From Zizania palustris (taxonomy: Eukaryota; Streptophyta; Magnoliopsida; Poales; Poaceae), in the NCBI GenBank assembly GCA_019279435.1, contig JAAALK010000283.1:4154001-4218000 (forward strand): 64,000 bases of DNA. The letters are read 5' to 3'. Shown piece by piece: positions 1 through 10,602 of this stretch. The notes beneath the pieces are model-generated. The model made no database searches and had not been told where the DNA came from. It was given only the letters and a program-made list of their open reading frames with translations. Made by a program: the position numbers and the translations under genes. Positions within the stretch are counted from its first letter, which is position 1, and every line of letters begins with the position of its first letter.

Positions 1-3000
1 ACACTATCTTTTTGGGCACTCCATGAAGACACACAATGCGGGCCATGTATAATTCTGCAAGCTTAGGGCCACTAAAGGTTGTCTTGACGGCTATGAAGTG
101 CGCTACTTTCGTAAGCCGGTCGATGATCACCCAAATAGAATCATACCCAAGTTGGGTCTTTGGAAGTCCGGTGATGAAATCCATTCCGATCTCTTCCCAT
201 TTCCATTCAGGCACTTTAAGTGGCTGTAGCAATCCTGCAGGTCTCTGATGTTCAGCTTTTACTCTTCTGCAGGTGTCACATTCGGCGACGAACTGAGCAA
301 TCTCCCTCTTCATGCTAACCCACCAATAACGTTCCTTCAGGTCTTGGTACATCTTGGTACTGCCGGGATGAATGGAGTACAACGTTTCATGGGCTTCTCT
401 CAGGATAAGAGTTTTTATCTCAGGTTTATCTGGCACACATATCCGGGTCCCAAACCATATGGTGCCATTCTCGTCCTCTGAAAATCCTGGGGTTTTTCCT
501 TGCCTCATGTTCTTCCTAATGGCAGCTATATCTGGGTCTTCCAACTGGGCCTCACGGATTTGCTCAAATAGAACTGGCTGGGTCTCCAAGGTGGCTAGAT
601 ATGCTCCTGTGGTTAACCCAAGGTTCAACTTTTCCATCTCTCTACTTAACAAGGGTGCGTGGTCCTGAATCATCATGGCTGTGAAATATCCCTTGCGACT
701 TAATGCATCAGCTACCACATTTGCTTTTCTGGGGTGGTAGTGAATACCTAAGTCATAGTCCTTTATTAGTTCCAACCATCGTCTTTGCCTCAGGTTGAGG
801 TCCAGCTGTGTGAAGATGTATTTCAAGCTCTTGTGGTCCGTAAAGATCTCGCAGCGATTTCCGACCAAATAATGCCTCCAAATCTTAAGGGCATGCACTA
901 CCGCGGCTAACTCCAAATCATGGGTCGGGTAGTTATATTCATGAGGTCTCAACTGACGAGAGGCATAAGAGATAACTTTTCCATCTTGCATAAGAACACA
1001 TCCCAATCCTTGGTGAGATGCGTCACAATAAACATGGAAGTCCTTTCGGATATCGGGTAGGGTTAGTATGGGTGCTGACACCAGACGGGTCTTGAGGGTG
1101 CGGAAACTTTCCTCGCATTCAGGAGTCCATTCAAACTTTTCTCCTTTCTGCAACAACTTGGTCATTGGCTTGGCTATCTTAGAAAAATTATCAATGAATC
1201 TCCGATAATATCCGGCCAAACCCAGAAAACTTCATATCTCAGATACGTTCGTGGGTGGCAGCCAATCCGTAACTGCTTCTACGGTGGCAGGGTCCACTGC
1301 GATTCCTTGCGCAGAGATGATGTGTCCAAGGAACATTACTTCCGCCATCCAAAATTTACACTTGCTGTACTTGGCATATAACTGGTGTTCCCTTAGCTTG
1401 CCTAAGGTTAACCGGAGGTGAGTCTCGTGCTCTTTCTGGTCCTTGGAATAAATGAGGATGTCGTCTATGAAGACTACGATGAATTTGTCCAAATACTCCA
1501 TGAACACCTTATTCATCATATTCATGAAGAATGCAGGGGCGTTGGTCAATCCAAAGGACATAACCGTACACTCGTACAATCCGTAACGGGTGGTAAAGGC
1601 CGTCTTGGGTACATCTTCTTCTCGAATCCTTAACTGATGATAACTAGACCGCAGGTCGATCTTCGAGAATACCGTAGCTCCCTTTAGCTGGTCGAAGAGA
1701 TCGTCGATCCAAGGCAACGGGTACTTATTCTTGATGGTCACTTCATTCAAAGCGCGGTAATCCACACACATACGCTTGGCCTTGTCTTCTTTCTTCTCGA
1801 CAAAGATGATGGGGGTACCCCATGGTGATGTACTTGGTCTAATGTAGCCTTTCCCCTCGAGATCCTCCAATTGCTGCTTCATCTCAGCTAACTCATTAGC
1901 GGCCATCCGGTATGGTCGCTTATAAATAGGGGTGGTTCCGGGCACCAAGTCAATCCTGAACTCGATGTCCCTCTTGGGTGGCATCCCTGGTAGATCCTCT
2001 GGGAATACGTCCGGGTATTCACTGACTACCGGTATCTCCTCCAAGGTAATCTGATGTAGTCTTGGTCTTCTGGTCTTCATGCTTGGCATTTGGAATGTGA
2101 CGGCAGTCCCTTCTTCACTGGTCACAGTCACTTTCCTCTGGGCACATTCTATTACTCCTTGGTGTTTATTTAACCAATCCATCCCTAGGATGAGATCCAA
2201 ACCTTGACATTCTATTAGAATGGGGTCGGCCCAAAATATCGTGCCTTGGATATCTACCCATACCCTTGGACTAAAGGAATAGGCGAGGGTTTGCTTGCCC
2301 GAGGTAGCTATTAACACTGGTCTGGGTAGTTCACTCATGTTCAAGGCATTTCTTTCCACAAAAGCAGTTGATATAAAGGAGTGGGTAGCTCCGGTGTAAA
2401 ATAATACCACTGCAAGTGATGAATGCACCATAAACTTACCCATGACAATTTCCGGGGCGGCCTGGGCTTCTTCGGCGGTGACGTGGTTGACCTTGGCACG
2501 GACGGCGGGGTTTGAGGCGATGCCTTGAGTACGCTTGGGATGAGGACACTGGTGGGAGTAGTGCCCTTCCTGGCGGCAGTTGAAGCAAACTACAGGCTTA
2601 CCGTGCCTGTCTCTCAGAATTTCCGGCTTCTTGGCCGGGGCAGCTGGGGCGGTTGATGCGGCGGGAGCGGGGTGAGTTTGTCCGGCTCCGGCATTGGCGG
2701 CAGGTGGTGCCGGACGATACACTGGGCGGGGGTGGTACTGCTGTGCTGGTGGAGGAGGGGTGAAGCGGGGTCTCTGGGCCATGCCCTGGTTTTGCCGGAA
2801 GGCAATCATCCTCTTCTTTTTTAGGTCGACCTTGTTCTGCTGGGTCTCCTGCATGATAGCTTTGTTCACCAACTTTTGGAAGTTGGCGAAATCTCCGGAG
2901 ATAAGCTGTAGGGACAGCTCATCCTTCAATCCCCGGAGGAACTTGGCCTGCCTGGCCGCATCCGTACAGACCTCCTCAGGTGCGTACCTGGCCAGACGGT

Positions 3001-3646
3001 TGAACTCGTGCAGGTATTCTGTAACAGACCTGCTCCCCTGCTGCAGGTCTCTGAACTCTTGCTGTTTCTGCGCGATAATGCCGTCGGGGATGTGAGCGGC
3101 ACGAAAAGCGGCTGAGAACTCTGCCCAGGTGTGGGCGTGTCCCTCGGGCAGGGTCTCACGAAGGTTGTCCCACCATTCTGCGGCGGGACCATGTAGCTGG
3201 TGGATGGCGAAGGCCACTTTCTCCTGCTCAGTGCAGGTGAGGAGGTCGAGCTTCTTCTCGATAGTCGTCAACCAATCCCCAGCCTCCATGGGGTTGGTGG
3301 TGCTTGAGAAGGTCAGTGGGCGAACTCGGAGGAACTCCGAGAGATGAGAGGCGGGAGCGGGAGCTGGTGTGGCGGGACGATGTAGCTCGGGCTGTTGGTG
3401 GAGGCGGAAGAACTGAACCTGCTGCTCTTGCATCTACTGCTGCTGTTGCTGCATCTGGTTCAATAAAGTAGTGACCAACTGGTTTTGGGTGGCCATCATC
3501 TCAGCCATTGTGGGGTGATTAGCGATTGGGGCTTGCCTTTGTCCCGTTGCTCCCCATTGTGGCAAGTTGCCACTCTCTCCTCCGTTCTGGGGAGCGTCGG
3601 AACCCTGAGTGTTGGTCATCCTGGAGTTTTTCAAAGTAGACAACAT
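1..3646 (-). pseudogene. gag-pol: H gag-pol (Gag, protease, RT, RNase H, integrase N-part), broken
   Basis: One reading frame from the ATG at 3646 to the window edge, interrupted by TAG at 3434-3436 in a glutamine run and by TGA at 1232-1234 just after the RT domain. In order: Gag domain (about 3330-2770), CCHC zinc knuckle with C-x2-C-x4-H-x4-C (about 2590-2549), protease (about 2400), RT with the FIDD active site, RNase H, integrase zinc finger and the start of the integrase core. Gag packages RNA; Pol copies and integrates it. The protease motif reads Y-T-G-A-T where D-S/T-G is expected: codon 2396-2398 has lost the catalytic aspartate. Both nonsense codons are explained by C-to-T change in CAG and CGA. 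With two stops and no protease aspartate this copy cannot encode an active polyprotein. Confidence 0.9.
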
Positions 3647-3791
3647 TTATTTTAGAGAACTCTTTTATGTTTTATTCCAAAAGTACCGTTCTTGCGGTTA
3701 CATTTATTTATTTCTTCATTCATGCCTTATATTTTGACATAAATGGCAATACAAGCAAGAAAAATGAAAAGCAATCAATCGTAAACTATGT

Positions 3792-4598
3792 CTAGGGTAG
3801 CTCGGGGGACGGCTCGATCACGGGCTCGTGGGAGATGGTCTGGGTCGAGGAGCTGGATGGTCCGGCGGGTAGTGCGCTACGGGAGATTCTCTTGGGCCTC
3901 ACAATGGGGATCCGAAGGGGTGTCTTCTTGCGTGGCGGAAGAGGTGCGATCTCCTCGATGTCCTTCTTTAATACTTCAATTTGGTGGTGGAGCTGTGGGT
4001 TGATGGCGACGCGTTGTCGTAAGAGCTCATTCTGGCGCCGTAACTCCTCTGCCTCGGTAGCCAAACGGTGTCCCTGCTGGATACGGCGATGAAGATCTCC
4101 GTTCTCGTGGTTCAGATCCTCAGAAGAGTGTCGGTAAAAGCTGATCGTGTCGCGCTGTCCATTGGCGTCCTGTAGTGCCTCGTAATGGAGATCATCCATG
4201 GCCTCCAGTAAGCGCATGGTATGACCAATCGCGGAATGACGCTGAGAAAGTGTGCTGATGAAGACGCTGTGGGGACTCCCTGGGGTGCGAAGAGGCACGA
4301 AGCGGAAGTCCGTGTCGTAGAGCTCACTGTCGTAGATCATCCGGAGCTCAGTGAGGGCCTGGAGGGCGGTGCGCTGACTGGCAACCAAGAAGGTAGGTCC
4401 TCCTCCGTGATAGGTGTGAGCTGTCTGAGGGGAGGGCTGGACGACGACGGTGACCTCGCAGAAGCTTTCTTCCTCGTCGGGGAAGACTCCATGGTACATC
4501 GGCTCATGCTCAAATCCGAGGAAACCGACGAGCATGCGCAGCTCGCGGATGAATCCGGCCTCATCACGAAGAGTCCCGCTCATGGTATGGACCAGCAT
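3792..4598 (-). CDS. H extra ORF upstream of gag (orf0-like), 268 aa
   Basis: Intact ORF on the element's coding strand, between the primer binding site and gag, separated from gag by 145 nt. The N-terminal two-thirds is a mixed globular-looking sequence without a motif I recognise. Residues about 160-225 have heptad-like Leu/Ile spacing with many Glu, Arg and Gln, suggesting a coiled coil. The C-terminus is basic, then Ser/Pro-rich. There is no signal peptide or membrane segment. Extra ORFs at this position are known in rice RIRE3/RIRE8-type elements and have no established function. It is uninterrupted while gag-pol beside it has two stops. It could be a structural or RNA-binding accessory protein; this is inference. 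Confidence 0.7.
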   Translation of the reverse strand: MLVHTMSGTLRDEAGFIRELRMLVGFLGFEHEPMYHGVFPDEEESFCEVTVVVQPSPQTAHTYHGGGPTFLVASQRTALQALTELRMIYDSELYDTDFRFVPLRTPGSPHSVFISTLSQRHSAIGHTMRLLEAMDDLHYEALQDANGQRDTISFYRHSSEDLNHENGDLHRRIQQGHRLATEAEELRRQNELLRQRVAINPQLHHQIEVLKKDIEEIAPLPPRKKTPLRIPIVRPKRISRSALPAGPSSSSTQTISHEPVIEPSPELP

Positions 4599-4720
4599 CT
4601 ACAAAAGAGAGAAAGTTTTTGTGAAAATCTCGGAAGATGAGAGGATAAGTAGTGTTTGTAAGAAAATATAGTAAATATAAGTCCTAAGGTCACGTCTGTT
4701 TGGCTTCCTACAGTCAAGTC

Positions 4721-4733
4721 GGCTCTGATACCA
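4721..4733 (-). other. H primer binding site (initiator Met tRNA)
   Basis: On the minus strand the site reads TGGTATCAGAGCC, complementary to the 3' end of plant initiator Met tRNA. It lies three bases inside the LTR end, as in most chromoviruses. It fixes the LTR boundary at 4737 and the element's orientation. Confidence 0.92.
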
Positions 4734-6055
4734 TCTTGTCGCGCCCCGATTTAATAAATCAGGACTTTATTGAAATTCCATAGAAAATCAATAAAACAAG
4801 ACGTTCATCATGCGACCTCGTACAATACGGGCAATCATTCACGGTTCGTAGACCGCATTAATACAAAAGTGAATAAAGGTGAAGAGAAAATAATAAAATA
4901 AGGGTCCTAGATGAACGCCTCCTTCCAGTCTCGCCTTGACTGGGTCGCTACTCCAGACCTTCATCCTCCTCGTAGTAGACGGGCTCTGATGGTGTGAGTC
5001 AACGGGGTGAGTACAGATGTACTCAGCAAGCCACCGAATGCAAATATAATGCAAGATAATAGCAAGGCAGATAGTGGCTAGTTTAGCGGAAGCGAGTAAT
5101 TTGTAAAGCAATTTTAATGTGCACAATTTATTAATACTGAAATATAAACATGTGTATGCATCATCATCTTCTAACTCGAGGGGTACAGTCAGCCCCACCT
5201 CGCTAAACAGTCCTTACATGCCATGAAGAACCCAACCATTCAAACAATTGTAAACTAACTGCGAGTAGTCACACAACCCGCCCTTGACCGTGGGCTCGGC
5301 TTTTCGAAAAGATTAAATTACTCTGATCAGAGATGTACCACTATACCCACAAGGCACGCACTCATCACTTACACCAAAGTGTAACGAGATGACCCATTTC
5401 ACGGGAACTCGTGCCAAAACCTTCCATATAGTCCTCCCCGACCCAACAGCACCCTCTTATAGGTTTCATATGGTGTCCCGACGCATCGGAGCCCCACCAT
5501 ACCCCCCCTTGAGCCTCGTCGGTACAAGTCGCCCGTAGGCTTGCCCCTTGCCCCCTCCACTATGGTGCATCGAGTTGGAGTATTCCATACTTCTAGTTAG
5601 GACTTACCCATTAGACTTGTGGTTGGTACGGAAGTGCTTTGCAACAGATCCTGCAGACCGGTCCTTATAGTGCCCCGGGTGCGACAAACCAATGCCCGAG
5701 CTTGCACCCAGAACCCACCATACTTATAACCTAGCCAACTCCAACAGAGTCCAGAGACGAGAATAACGGGGAAATTCATATACAGAATCTAGCTATCTAC
5801 GACTCATTCTTTTTATCCTATAGCAGTTGTGCCGGTACATTGGGCACTAGCTAATATAATATTTGAAGAGTGACAAGGAGTTAAGGCTCAATAAGCATGG
5901 CTTGGGTTGCACACAAGGACGGGGATCTAATAAATATAAGTGTAGGGCTTGATATTGGACTAATGCAATATTAACCTATGAGTTATAGCGATAATTTATT
6001 AAAACATGGGCTCAAGGATGATCAACTGTTTCCACAGAGGTGGTCGATGACTTGC

Positions 6056-6121
6056 CTTGCTCAGCAAATGGGGATGGAGGAACCTCGGGGTAGAACTCCT
6101 GCTCCTCGACGAACTCGTAGT
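6056..6121 (-). other. Putative 66-nt LTR mini-exon in H
   Basis: Flanked on the minus strand by an AG acceptor (CGAGAAG|AC) and an AG|GCAAGT donor, the GC form of a plant donor. A GT donor at 6955 precedes it by an 834-nt presumptive intron, and an acceptor at 5927 follows after 129 nt. The reading frame encodes an acidic stretch ending EVPPSPFAEQ. The same block, the same length and the same splice signals occur in LTR F at 19979-20044, with the second half differing only at synonymous sites. No ATG lies in frame downstream of the TATA box, so translation is uncertain. Confidence 0.5.
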
Positions 6122-7254
6122 CTTCTCGATACGGAAAAATAAACAGTACATTCAATAAACAGATAAAAATTCACCAAATAATAAACATACACATTGGTGG
6201 GTTTTATAGGGTTTTAATATTCTGAACTTTAATTGGAAAACAGTGAATTTACATTTTTAGGATTTTTCCTAATTTAATTTCTGAATTAATATTTTAATCC
6301 TAAGGGGTTTTTATTCATTTATTTATTTAGAATATTTTGGGTAACAGTAACATACTGTTTTTATGGCATTAATGTGTTGAGCATATTATTCTTGTTCCAA
6401 CAAAATTTGAATGGTGAAATTTGGAGTTAAAATGAGCAAGTTATGAATTTTCAAAGTTTAAACAATTTTCTGGAATTTTATTTAAACTGAAAAACAGTCT
6501 CTGGTCCACGGTGAGCCAGGCTCACAGTGGACCGTGGCACTGTGCGTGTGGACCAGCCGATCCAGAGCTGTCGGATCTGGATCTGGCGGTCAGAGGCGAG
6601 GCAGTGGTTTTAAATAAGATTGAACGGCCAGGATTAAAACGTAGCGAACGGGTATACATGGACGCACCAGATTGAGTCAACAATTTAAATAGCGATCAAC
6701 GGCCAGGATCCAAGGGTACCGGTTTGACCGGATCTGAGGGCTCAGATTAGATCCTCACAAGATCTAATCCGGACCGTCCGCTCGGGATCGTGCGGCTCGG
6801 ATGAACTCCGGCACGACACGTGATGACGAGGGTAGTTTACCCTTCGTCTCCGGCGACGGTGGCCTCGGGCGCGGTGGCGACGGCGGCGGCGAGGGCCTAA
6901 GGGCCTAGCTATGGCCAAAAATGTAAAGGGGAGGTCGAGACGGTCTCGGCCATACCTTCGGTGGCGACGACGGGCGACGGACGGCGACGACGACGAGGGT
7001 AGACGGCGAGGTCTTCTCGGGTGGTCGTCGGCGACGGTGATCCGGCGAGTTCCACGGCCAACCGAGGGGTGGCCGAGGTTGGGTGGACTCCGGCGGTCAC
7101 GACGGTGGCAGTGGCGCGGACGGAGGAGGCCGGAGTCAACGGCGAGCGGCGGCCGGAGTTGGAGCAGAAGGGAAACCCGAAAATGGGAACGGGGCGCTCT
7201 GTTGTCGCTCGGGCTCGTGCTACAAAGGTGTGGCTGAGGGCGGTGGCCGAAGGG

Positions 7255-7266
7255 GGTTTAAATAGG
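7255..7266 (-). promoter_or_regulatory. TATA box of LTR H
   Basis: Minus-strand CCTATTTAAACC in a GC-rich context. LTR F has CCTATTTAAGCC at the matching place (18689-18700). This position predicts transcription starting near 7235, upstream of the spliced-leader-like structure. Confidence 0.6.
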
Positions 7267-8022
7267 GGTCGCCGGTGGTGGTTTTGGCAAGGGAAATGAA
7301 GGAAACCCGAAGGGTTCCTCTTTTGCGCCGGCGAGGGTTCCATCCGCGCGGGCTAGCTTCCTTATTTGCTAAAACGCGTGGCATAAAGATGGAAGGGGGT
7401 CGCCGTGGTCCAAGGAAGTGTGTCCGAGGTGGATCCGATCGGATCGGGGCGGCCGGCGGCGAGGGAAGGAAAGGTATCGCCGGGAAAGGAAAGGGGGAGA
7501 TCCCCTTCCAAGGAGGAAGATTAATCTGACAGGTGGGCTCCACCTGTCAGCGAGCGAATGGGAAAGGGAGTGCCGACAGGCGGGCCACGCATGTCAGAGA
7601 GCGAACGCGAAGGAGGAGAGGCTGACCAGTGGGTACAAGGCGGGCGCGGGCGGGAGAGAGAAGTGGGAGGGAGCGCCGACACCAGGGTCCCACCTGTCAT
7701 TGGCTCAAGACTGGACTGGGCTGGGCTTGGGGTAGATTGGGGGTTGAGGCCCATCAGGATTTATTACTATTTTTTGATTTAAAATAATTCTAGTAATTCA
7801 TTTATTAGATTAAGGGTTGAATCACTGTTGATAAAATTTGTAAAAATTCCTGAAATTATATTTTGGTCTATAGTTCATCTCATAAAATTTTCAAGTCCAG
7901 ATTTTGAGTATTTCTCTCTTTTTGGCCTTAATTAAGGCTTTTCCTTTAATTATAAATTCCAAAAATGTATTTAATAATACTTTTCCTTTATTTTAATTCT
8001 TTTTAAATTCTAGGGTGTTACA

Positions 8023-10602
8023 CATGGACACTGTTGGTCTAGCTCGAGTACGCTCTGTCGGTGGGAAGTGGTATGCACTTGTGATAGTTGACGATTTTTC
8101 TCGATTCTCATGGGTTTTCTTTTTGGAGTCTAAGGATGATACTTTTCAGTTTGTTCATGACCTGATTTTGAAGCTGAAGAACGAGAACAATGGTTGGATG
8201 CGAGCAATTCGCTCTGACAATGGCTCTGAGTTCAAGAACTCTTAGTTCGTCAGCTTCTGTAGTCATTAGGGTCTTGATCATCAGTTTTCTGCCCCTTAGA
8301 CGCCCTCACAAAACGACGTTGTGGAACGAAAGAACCGCACACTAGTCGAGATGGCTAGGACGATGCTTGATGAGCATAGGACTCCTAGGTGCTTTTGGGC
8401 TGAAGCTATGAACATGGCATTCTATCTGGCCAACCGCATTTTTCTTAGAGCTTACTTAGGTAAGACTTCATATGAGTTGCGGTTTGGTAGACATCCCAAG
8501 GTGAGCCACTTGCGAGCGTTTGGCTGCAAGTGCTTTGTGCTCAAGAAGGGAGAGCATTTGGACAAGTTTGAGTCTCGTTGCTGGGATGGAGTCTTTCTTG
8601 GTTATGCTTTGCATTCTTAGGGCTTCCGTGTTTGGAACCTCGACTCCTAGCAGCTTGTCGAGACTTGTGAGGTTTCTTTTGATGAGTCCATGCCTTCACT
8701 GACTCCTTCTTTTGAGCTTTCTAGAGATGATGAGCTTGGAGAGTCCATCTTCGAGAAAGATGATGACACTCCTACTGTCGTTGAGGGTGGGCCTTCTGCA
8801 CAGCCTGCAGACCCCGCACCTTCTGAGACTTCAACTGAGGATGAGGGTGGACCTTTGATCACTTCTTCCACTTTGATCAAGTCCCTTAGTCGAGTCCAGA
8901 GGTGCCAGCTGCTGACTCCGGTGAGGTGACTTTAGATCACCTGGGATCCTGAGCAGTTTAGCATGATTACTACTCAGAGCTCATCATCGGTGATCTTTCT
9001 GAGAGAACTTTGCGCTCTTCTGTTGACTCGCTTGCTATGTTTGTTGAGTATGCGTTTGTTGCATCTTTTGAGCCCAAATATGTTTCTCATGCTCTTTCTG
9101 ATTTGAATTGGATAAACGCTATGCAAGAAGAGTTTGAGAATTTTGTCTGCAATCGGGTTTGGACACTGGTTGAGCTGCCACCTGGATGCAACTCCATAGG
9201 CACCAAGTGGGTATTCAAGAACAAGCAAGGTGAAGATGGGGTTGTGGTGTGCAACAAAGCTCGACTAGTTGCCCAGGGTTTTTGCCAGAAAGAGGGTATT
9301 TATTTTGAGGAGACTTTCGCCCCTGTTGCCCATATTGAGTCCATTCGCATTCTTTTGGCATTTGCTGCTTCGAAGGGTTTTAAGCTTTTTCAAATGGATG
9401 TCAAGAGTGATTTTTTGAACGGGTACATCGAGGAGGAGGTCTATGTTAGGCAGCCCCCCAGTTTTGAGAACCCTAAGTTTCCTCGACATGTTTTTAAGCT
9501 GCAGAAAGCTTTATACGATCTAAAGCAAGCCCCCAGGGCTTGGTATGACCAGTTGAAGAAGTTTTTGTTGGGGAAGGGCTTTGTGATGGGTTTTGTGGAC
9601 AAAACTCTTTTCTTGCTCAGAGATGGCTCAGACTTCTTGATTGCTTAGATTTACGTGGACAATATTATTTTTGGTGGTTCTACTGATGCGCTTGTGTCCA
9701 AGTTTTCTGAGCAGATGCACAGTGAGTTTGAGATGAGCCTCATGGGTGAGCTCAAGTATTTCTTAGGGCTCCAGATCAAGCAGACCAAGGACAACATCTT
9801 CATCCACCAAAGTAAGTACACGTGGGACATGTTGAAGAAATTCGATTTTGGTGGAGAGCTAAAGCCTCAGATGACGCCAATGGGTACATATGGGGGCCTG
9901 GACAAAGACAAGACCGATGTCAAGGTCAATGAGAGAGAGTATCGAGGAATGATCGGTTCACTGCTGTACTTGACAGCGATGAGGCCAGATATTAAGTTTG
10001 CCATGGGACTATGCGCAGGATTCCAGTCTTCACCACGCGCGTCTCATCGGTAGGCTATCAAGCGCATTTTCAGGTACCTTACCTATGCGCCTGATCTAGG
10101 TCTTTATTATTCATCATCATCGTCTCTTGATTTATCTGGCTTTTCCGACGCTGATTTTGGTGGGTGCCGGCTGGATCGCAAGTCGACTTCCGGTACTTGC
10201 CAGTTTCTTGGTTCTTCGCTTGTCTCTTGGTTTTCTCGAAAGTAATCTGGAGTTGCGCTTTCTACCACAAAGGCTGAGTATGTAGCTGCTTCTAGCTGCT
10301 GCTCACAATTGGTTTGGATGATTTCCACTTAGCGAGATTTTGGGTTGTTCTTCCCTGCCAGAGTTCCTTTATTCTATGATAGCACTAGCGCGATTAGTGT
10401 AGGGAAAAACCCTTGTCTCTATTCAAAAACCAAACATATTGATGTGCGCTTTCACTTTCTGAGGGATCAATATGAGAAAGGTGTCATTGACCTTGTTCAT
10501 GTTGATACCCATCATCAGTTGGCTGACATTTTCACCAAACCCCTAGATCAGTCTACTTTTGAGCGTTTGCGAGGGGATTTGGGAGTTGTGTATCGTTTTT
10601 AG
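8023..10602 (+). pseudogene. pol: A pol fragment: integrase core, RT, RNase H, many stops
   Basis: Starts abruptly at the H junction within the integrase core (first Asp motif VDDFSRF near 8090) and continues through the second Asp (SDNGSEFK), Glu region, RT and RNase H to a TAG at 10600-10602. It aligns codon by codon with pol of B and C. In-frame stops include 8243-8245, a stop after the second integrase Asp near 8270, near 8618, 9646-9648, near 10051 and near 10240; most are TAG where B and C have CAG. The RT box has YVDN instead of YVDD (near 9655), so the second catalytic Asp is lost. It cannot encode active enzyme. Confidence 0.9.

Larger units (their letters stand above)
1..8022 (-). 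mobile_element. Element H: Tekay/Del-type Ty3/gypsy chromovirus, 3' part outside the window
   Basis: The parts, read on the minus strand, are a 5' LTR (8022-4737), an initiator-Met-type primer binding site, an extra upstream ORF, and gag-pol running off the window at position 1 inside integrase. The LTR has canonical ends, beginning TGTAACACCC and ending GCGACA. At 8023 the copia integrase sequence of element A resumes without a break, so H inserted into A; the expected target duplication is CATGG at 8023-8027, with its partner outside the window. A very long LTR (3.3 kb), an ORF before gag and this gag type fit the Tekay/Del lineage (rice RIRE3/RIRE8-like). The lineage call is by sequence recognition; the chromodomain that would confirm it lies off the left edge. 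Confidence 0.88.
4737..8022 (-). repeat. H 5' LTR, 3286 bp, Tekay type
   Basis: Runs from TGTAACACCC (8022 side) to GCGACA (4737 side). In element orientation it has an AT-rich start, a GC-rich block with the promoter (TATA about 7260), a GC-rich leader ending in a GT donor at 6955, an AT-rich stretch, a conserved 66-nt block (6121-6056) and a long 3' part. It is related to but clearly diverged from LTR F, so the two belong to different subfamilies. No ORF in it is long or ATG-started downstream of the TATA box. Confidence 0.9.

Noticed and set aside
6909..7343. 144-aa GC-rich ORF with ATG at 7343 as a gene
   Set aside because: The ATG lies upstream of the TATA box, so it would not be in the LTR transcript; only the downstream frame shared with F is of interest.
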